Below, piece by piece: positions 58,822-64,000 of a DNA stretch of 64,000 nt. Each line of letters starts with the position of its first letter. The stretch's first letter is position 1. The position numbers were made by a program, and so were the translations under genes. The stretch lies in the NCBI RefSeq assembly GCF_004193775.1, contig NC_041021.1, positions 7,818,651-7,882,650 of the forward strand. Direction: 5' to 3'. The notes beneath the pieces are model-generated. The model ran no database searches and was not told the origin of the DNA. It saw nothing but the letters and a program-made list of their open reading frames with translations. This DNA is from Glycine soja (Eukaryota > Streptophyta > Magnoliopsida > Fabales > Fabaceae).

Positions 58822-59600
58822 TTAACAAGCTTGATTCATATGGGACATTTTTGTAGGGTTTACCACATTTTTTGTAGGGTTTCTCATTCTGATTTGGTCA
58901 TCACACACTTCTCTAGGGGATAGAGGTTTAAGAATAATTTTATGGTCATGGTGCTGAAAAGAAATCTTGTTGGTGAAGTCATCATGCACTGCTTTGGTGT
59001 CCTCTTCAATGTTGGTCCTCACTAGTGTCATCTCCATCTCCTGGTAGTACTCCTCCATAGTCAAAACCTCTGGAGTTTCTGTCGCATGGTTCTACTGTAG
59101 CTAGTTGGAACATACCTCTTTCGCATAACGCTTCTCATCTCAGTCAATGTATCTATCTCCCGCCCTTCCTCTCTCTTCATCTCTCTTTGATTTTTCTTCC
59201 ACCAAACAAGGGCATAGTCTAAGAATTTAGTTGTGGCTAACTTTACCTTCTACTTTTCAGGATAATCATTGCAGGAGAATGCATGCTGAATCTTCATCTC
59301 CTAGTCAAGGTAGGCGTTTGGATCACTCCTACCTTTGAAAATGGGTACATTGAGTTTTACTCCCTCAATTATGTCCTGCCCCTCTATTCAGTTCGATCCA
59401 TCACTAACCCTTTTGTTCCCACCATAAGGTCTCCTAACATTTGGGTTCATTTGGTGCTCTAGTCTTTCTATTTTCGTCTGTAGGGCTCTTCATTGTTACG
59501 GTTCAACAATTGTTGCATTTGTGTTGTCATTACGTCCAATAACAAACATTGAGATCCGTCTAGCTGATGATAATTACCACCACCATCACCAGCTCCTGCC
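58822..59600 (-). pseudogene. Ty3/gypsy gag fragment
   Basis: Minus-strand pieces read HAFSCNDYPEK, then KVKLATTKFLDYALVWWKKN, EIDTLTEMRSVMRKRYVPTS, YSRTMRQKLQRF, and TMEEYYQEMEMTLVRTNIEE. This is the plant gypsy gag pattern (KVKLAxxEFxDYALVWW ... MRKRYVPxSYxRDLxxKLQ ... VEEYxKEME). At least two stops and a frameshift are present. The zinc knuckle and pol are absent. Confidence 0.8.
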
Positions 59601-60716
59601 ATAATAAACAGAGAAAAAAAATATTCTACAGTAATTTAAACAAAGATTACAGGACCTCACCACACTCTACTCATGTGTTTCTCTCTTTGGTGGTAGTTCA
59701 CTCGTGTTTGATGCTCTCAATATAGGCTTTTGTATGATGTTTTTTTTCACTCTTTCCTTTTACCACTCACTCCTTCTTAAATTCCTAGATGAATCAAATT
59801 AGACGCACAAGGTAATATAACAGGAAAGATAGTTTAGTTATCACAAACTCATTAACAGATTTGGATAACATATTGGGTAACAAATTGGATAACAGATATG
59901 ATAACAAATAAGATAATAGATAAGATACCAGATAAGATAATAGATAGAATAAAAGATTTGAATAACAGATTTAGATAACAAATTTGGATAACAAATTAGG
60001 TAATAGATTGGATAACAGACATGATAGCAAATAAGATTATAGATAGGATAACAGATAGAATAAAAGATTTGAATAACAAATTTAGATAACAGATTGGATA
60101 ACAAATAAGATAACAGATAGAATAACATATTTGAATAATAGATTTAGATAACAGATTTGAATAACCGATTTAGATAACACATTCGGATAACAGATTTGCC
60201 AAAAAAAATGCCTTTAACTGCCTTAAATTTGCATTCAAAGATAAAACGCCCACTTCTTTTTTTTTAACTTTCTATAAAAAATTTTATTCCTTTTTCAAAA
60301 TTCATCTAGGATAATAGGTCGTTCTTCACTCAATCAATTCCACACTGGTCCAAATTCAATAGGCAATAGGGCAATTCGTTCAATTGTCAAACAAACAAAT
60401 ATGAGATATTCAATGGCCTACTAAATCCTAAACCCCCTAAATTATTCCAGTAAGCCAAATTGTCCCCAAACAGAATTTGTAACAGGTTTTGTTGGTAACA
60501 GAATTTGTAACAAACTTTGTAACAAAATTTGATTTTTTTTTGTTGACACAGAATCTAAAAGAAAGAAGAACAAGAACAAGAACGAGAACGAAAACAAGAA
60601 CGACGCAAACAAGAACGAAACAAGATGAAAACAAGAAATTGAGACACAAATTAAAAAGGAAAAAAATAAAATTGGATAGGCTAGAACCTGTAACAAGAGT
60701 TGAAGCTTTGATACTA
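59601..60716 (-). mobile_element. Leader of the gypsy element with a PBS-like site
   Basis: Reading on the minus strand, TAGTATCAAAGC at 60715-60704 resembles the methionine-tRNA primer site with two changes and would start the leader of the gag fragment at 58822-59600. The region contains the minisatellite at 59848-60199. The LTR to the right was not delimited. Confidence 0.35.
59848..60199. repeat. Degenerate minisatellite (gataacagatttg)n
   Basis: About 26 copies of a 12-15 bp unit around 'ggataacagatttg' and 'gataagataacagat' in a row, with a larger repeat of about 130 bp visible ('agaataaaagatttgaataa' occurs at 59946 and again at about 60057). The apparent 95-codon frame on the minus strand is only the repeat translated. 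Confidence 0.8.
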
Positions 60717-60800
60717 GATGATGTGATCCTGATTAGGAGTGGATCGCTTGATACAAGCTACAGAGTTTTGGATGATGCCACTTCCAGTGAAGAAAGATAA

Positions 60801-62150
60801 GTCAGGGTAGATGCCACAAGGATTACCTTGATAAGTCTGATATTGGTTCAACAAGGAACCCAGAGAGAAGCTCTCACCAAAATTTATCAAATGCCAAAAG
60901 TTTCTCTATTGAAAACGAAAACCAATACATACAGTGTATATGAACAAAAAGATAGAAATAGATATGGGTCTTCTAAAGAGTTTGGGCCAAAACTACAACT
61001 AAACAAATTATAAATAAAAAAGAATTATATCCAGAACCCTGATTGACTGTTAAACATATGACGACATAAATTATATCCAGAGTACAGAGAAAGGAATCTG
61101 TTTGAATGCATTCCTTTTCCAGAATAGGCTACAAACCACATTCATCCATCAACTGAGTTCCCAAACATCCTTCTTTGAATTGAATTACTAATGCCTGCTA
61201 AAGATGACTTTTCATCAGGGCATTCACATTTCCCTTCATTGCTATGGAGAACATAACTGAAAGATGGGTGGCACTCCCGATTCATGAGGTTCCCTCTTAT
61301 CAAGAGGCAACACCTGTGAGCCATTGATATTCTTCGAAATTTCTATCAAGCAGCATTAAGTAACCAAATCAGAAGGGCAATCACGGAATCTTATGCCATG
61401 TTGAGAAACAACATTTCCAATAAGTTTGGTTGGTCAAAAATCCTGATACTAAATAAAGTTTTCCAAACATAGAAATTCCTAATTTCCCCTATTTTCTATT
61501 TTGTACCCTTATTCACTCAGACCCATTGGACCCATAATCAACAAGACACTTTCCTAGGTTGTTGTGGAGGATGAATGCTCTTTCAACTGGATACTCTAAG
61601 TTATTGATAGATCCACCTTGAGGAATGCATAATTGCATACACACACACACACATGATGAAGGACACTAATATTCTCCCACATGTTTTTATAAAGCAGTAT
61701 ATTAGCAATAGCAGGTTAAAACTTTAGATCTTAACATACTTTCAGACATATAACATGCTAATATGTTTCTTCTAAGGCCCTGTTTTGATAAGCTTCTTCT
61801 TTAGAAGCACTTACAGGAAAAGAAAAAAAAAATGAAATAAGCTTCTCCCATAAGCTAACAAGTTAAAAAAAAAATCAGCTTTAGGGAGAAGTTAAAATCA
61901 TTTTTAGCTTCTCCAAAAAGTTAATTTTAACTTATGCATAAGCTAATTTTAACTTACAGGGTAAATTTATTTCATTTTTTCCTTCTTATTTTCTTCTCCT
62001 ATGTGTGTGTGGTGTCATTTTTAACATTTGGGTAGTGCACTGAACAATTACCTTAGAAAATAGTCCCTTTTTTTTCATATTTAGTTTTCAGGATTCTAAA
62101 CAACCTAAAAAGAAACTCAAAAAAACTGAATACTTTCCCATCAACTTCAG
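60801..62150. other. Intergenic, nothing recognised
   Basis: No domain, LTR pair or terminal repeat recognised. A 60-codon minus-strand frame at 61142-61324 (CHPSFSYVLHSNEGKCECPD) is slightly coding-like but unidentified. A (CA)n of about 16 bp lies near 61636. Confidence 0.4.
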
Positions 62151-62290
62151 AGTGTTGCTAGGTGCACCCAGCATTATTGTTGGTGCACCCAACATTCTTA
62201 AAAAATGGCAAAATTGGCCTTGCTTAGTTTTCCTCCTACGGATCAACTTGATCCGTAAGAGGAAAAATAATTATAATATACTTTAAAATA
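62151..62290. repeat. Possible transposon end near the MAIN-like gene
   Basis: 'gttgctaggtgcacccagca' and 'ttggtgcacccaacatt' form a short repeat of 'ggtgcaccca', and 'tacggatcaacttgatccgta' is a near-perfect palindrome. They lie about 500 bp past the end of the MAIN-like gene and may mark the end of a transposon carrying it. No partner end is in the window. Confidence 0.35.
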
Positions 62291-62764
62291 CAACATATTT
62301 ATTTATAATATAATTAAATATATTTTTTATTTTATTAATTATAATATATTTATAAATATTGATTTATTATAAATAATTAATTTTTTAATATATTTTTTTT
62401 AAAATAAATTTGTTTAGAAGATGATAAGAGAATTTAAAAATATTAGTACGTTATATAAGATCTTAGATAACGAATAATGTCCATTTTTTGGTTAATTATT
62501 TTTTTTACACCCTTTTCAACTTCTTTATTTCAATTATATTTAAAGTTATATTTTAAATTATTTTTTATTAGTTGGTAAACTAAGTTAACTAGACCATTTA
62601 AATAACACACGTGTATATAGACACAAATGGAATACACAATCAATGAAAATAAATAAAACTAACATTAGTAATGAAAATAAATAAAACCAACAATACTCAT
62701 GAAATGAGTTCATGTACAATATCTGTATATACAAGGAATATCAATGTAAAATTTGTACATAAAC

Positions 62765-64000
62765 TACGCCTGATCAGTGCGCCGCCTGCGTCTATACCTA
62801 ACGTATACTAGATGGTCCTGTGTCACACTCCTGGCCAATCTGAGACATTCTTCGATCACCTCATGTGTCGATGAGCCAGCATGACCACCCCTAGACTCAG
62901 ATGGCGCTCCAACCTCTCAGTAATGTCATCACAAACTTCCTGTTACATACAAAACAAACTAATTACACAAATTATTATGCAAATATCGAGGTAAATGACG
63001 TAAATTATTAGTATTACTTACCACTGCATGTCTGGGCTCCTCCGCAGATGTTGACGATGCTCCTGGCTCCGGCACGCGAGGGATATCCGTCTGTGGGGCC
63101 TGAGGGACGACTCGGGGCTGCGGGGCGTGACCATGAGGTAGAGGATCTAATGCGTGGCCTGGTGTCATGAAAGGATGGGAGATGCGGAAGAACCAGTCGA
63201 TGTAGTCACTGGAACACGCCCCTGGCACAATGCACACCTCACCTGCAGGTACGATATGATCCTCGTAGTGCATCCACCTGTCGTGTATATCATCATACGA
63301 GACCCATGAATCGATAGGAGGAGCAGAAATGGTCTGCGTGTAACCAAACTGCCGCACGACCCTCTCCGGTCGGTAATAAACAGCAACAGGCCCCCAGTGC
63401 AAGAGACCAGAATAGCATGATCTGACGTGGAAGTCCCGGACCTCCTGATGCTCCCCATAAGGGATCCAATAGACATCCGGAATCCGGAGTCGGTCCAGGC
63501 GCTCCCTATACGACGGCATGCGAATGCTCTTCACGGTCTTCTTCATCACAATCCACTTGCACGCACGCGGAGAAGCCTCGTCGTAGTCCTAATCAGCGGT
63601 GGACTCCGCAACCGAGGGAAAGTGCTCGTAAATCCAGCACTACAGATGTAATATTCAAATTATAAACATTAATAATCAAAGTGTAACAAAATTTAAAGTT
63701 GAACATTGTTTAGCCTGAATGAATGAAAAACATATTTGTTACCTGCAGCAGTGTGATGTAACCGCCAAGTTGTCGATTGTGGCTCATAGATGCATCGTTC
63801 AGCTGGTCATACATATGAACCAAAGCAGCCACTCCCCAGGCGTACCTCTTTGTCATACTGAGGTCACGAAGGGCCTCCAAGTAGACAACATGGACATTGG
63901 TTGCACTCTTGTTAGCAACCCAGTAAGTGAAGAAGATATGCGTGAGCCGCAGCTGTCCAATGACCTGCTTGGCATCGGCGTTGATATATATCACATACCC
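62765..64000 (-). pseudogene. MAIN-like / plant mobile domain (PMD) gene, 3' part, with a stop and a frameshift
   Basis: Three exons on the minus strand, with the gene entering from beyond the right edge: up to 63743, 63639-63022 and 62939-62765. Exon one ends KRYAWGVAALVHMYDQLNDA, then NRQLGGYITLLQ. Exon two reads CWIYEHFPSV, then RACKWIVMKKTVKS, YRERLDRLRIPDVYWIPYGE, DFHVRSCYSGLLHWGPVAVY, ERVVRQFGYTQT, DSWVSYDDIHDRWMHYEDHI, CSSDYIDWFFRISHPFMTPG. These match the plant mobile domain shared by MAIN/MAIL proteins and certain MULE and gypsy transposons. A TAG at 63591-63589 (probably from CAG) breaks exon two, and a one-base shift near 62880 breaks exon three, where the end VTQDHLVYVRYRRRRRTDQA lies in another frame. 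Probably transposon-derived and inactive. Confidence 0.82.

Noticed and set aside
59841..60128. 95-codon minus-strand frame rich in Leu, Tyr and Ile
   Set aside because: It is the translation of the minisatellite; the periodicity explains the open frame.
1..64000. tRNA and rRNA genes
   Set aside because: I looked for tRNA-like and rRNA-like segments by eye and saw none; a covariance-model scan would be needed to exclude small RNAs.

Overview
This is plant nuclear DNA, most likely from a legume close to soybean (Glycine). It is AT-rich, has GT-AG introns, and is dominated by transposable elements. The legume call rests on CACTA ends with 'ttctaagacggt' palindromes and on the mix of element families, which I recognise from memory; no search was run.

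The main host gene is a serine carboxypeptidase-like (SCPL) gene on the plus strand, 8067-46683. I could join 14 exons with every junction in frame and every intron GT-AG, giving a predicted protein of 457 residues with a signal peptide and a Ser-Asp-His triad. Thirteen exons lie between 8067 and 22769. The last exon, which carries the catalytic histidine, is at 46600-46683, beyond a 23.8 kb intron packed with transposons.

Layout. 1-6484: the 3' part of a large CACTA element with TNP2-type transposase remnants (DUF4218, DUF4216, acidic tail), a tandem TRIM retrotransposon (about 1628-2490), antisense lipoxygenase exons (3777-5543) and a right terminus at 6484. 7003-7330: a LINE RNase H remnant. 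8067-22769: SCPL exons 1-13; intron 2 holds two small CACTA elements with perfect 3-bp target duplications and several foldback elements. 22770-46599: intron 13, holding a Pack-CACTA element (23537-29387, TSD AAT) with antisense EDM2-like and PPR gene pieces, a LINE on the minus strand (33698-about 38440), a second LINE piece, a short gag-only LTR retrotransposon (39679-41182, TSD GTTAG) inside a foldback element, and a second Pack-CACTA (41576-46260) with a 14-3-3 fragment. 46684-64000: no intact gene seen. This stretch holds LINE, copia and gypsy debris, a CACTA end with a palindrome array (50075-50525), OXA1-like exon fragments, a degenerate minisatellite, and a broken MAIN-like/plant mobile domain gene entering from the right edge on the minus strand.

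The SCPL gene is the only gene here that looks potentially functional. All other coding similarity is transposon-derived, captured or broken. The most interesting points are the TE-filled last intron that separates the catalytic histidine from the rest of the gene, the presence in that intron of a captured piece of an EDM2-like gene (in Arabidopsis EDM2 helps transcripts pass heterochromatic introns), and the repeated capture of host gene pieces by CACTA elements.
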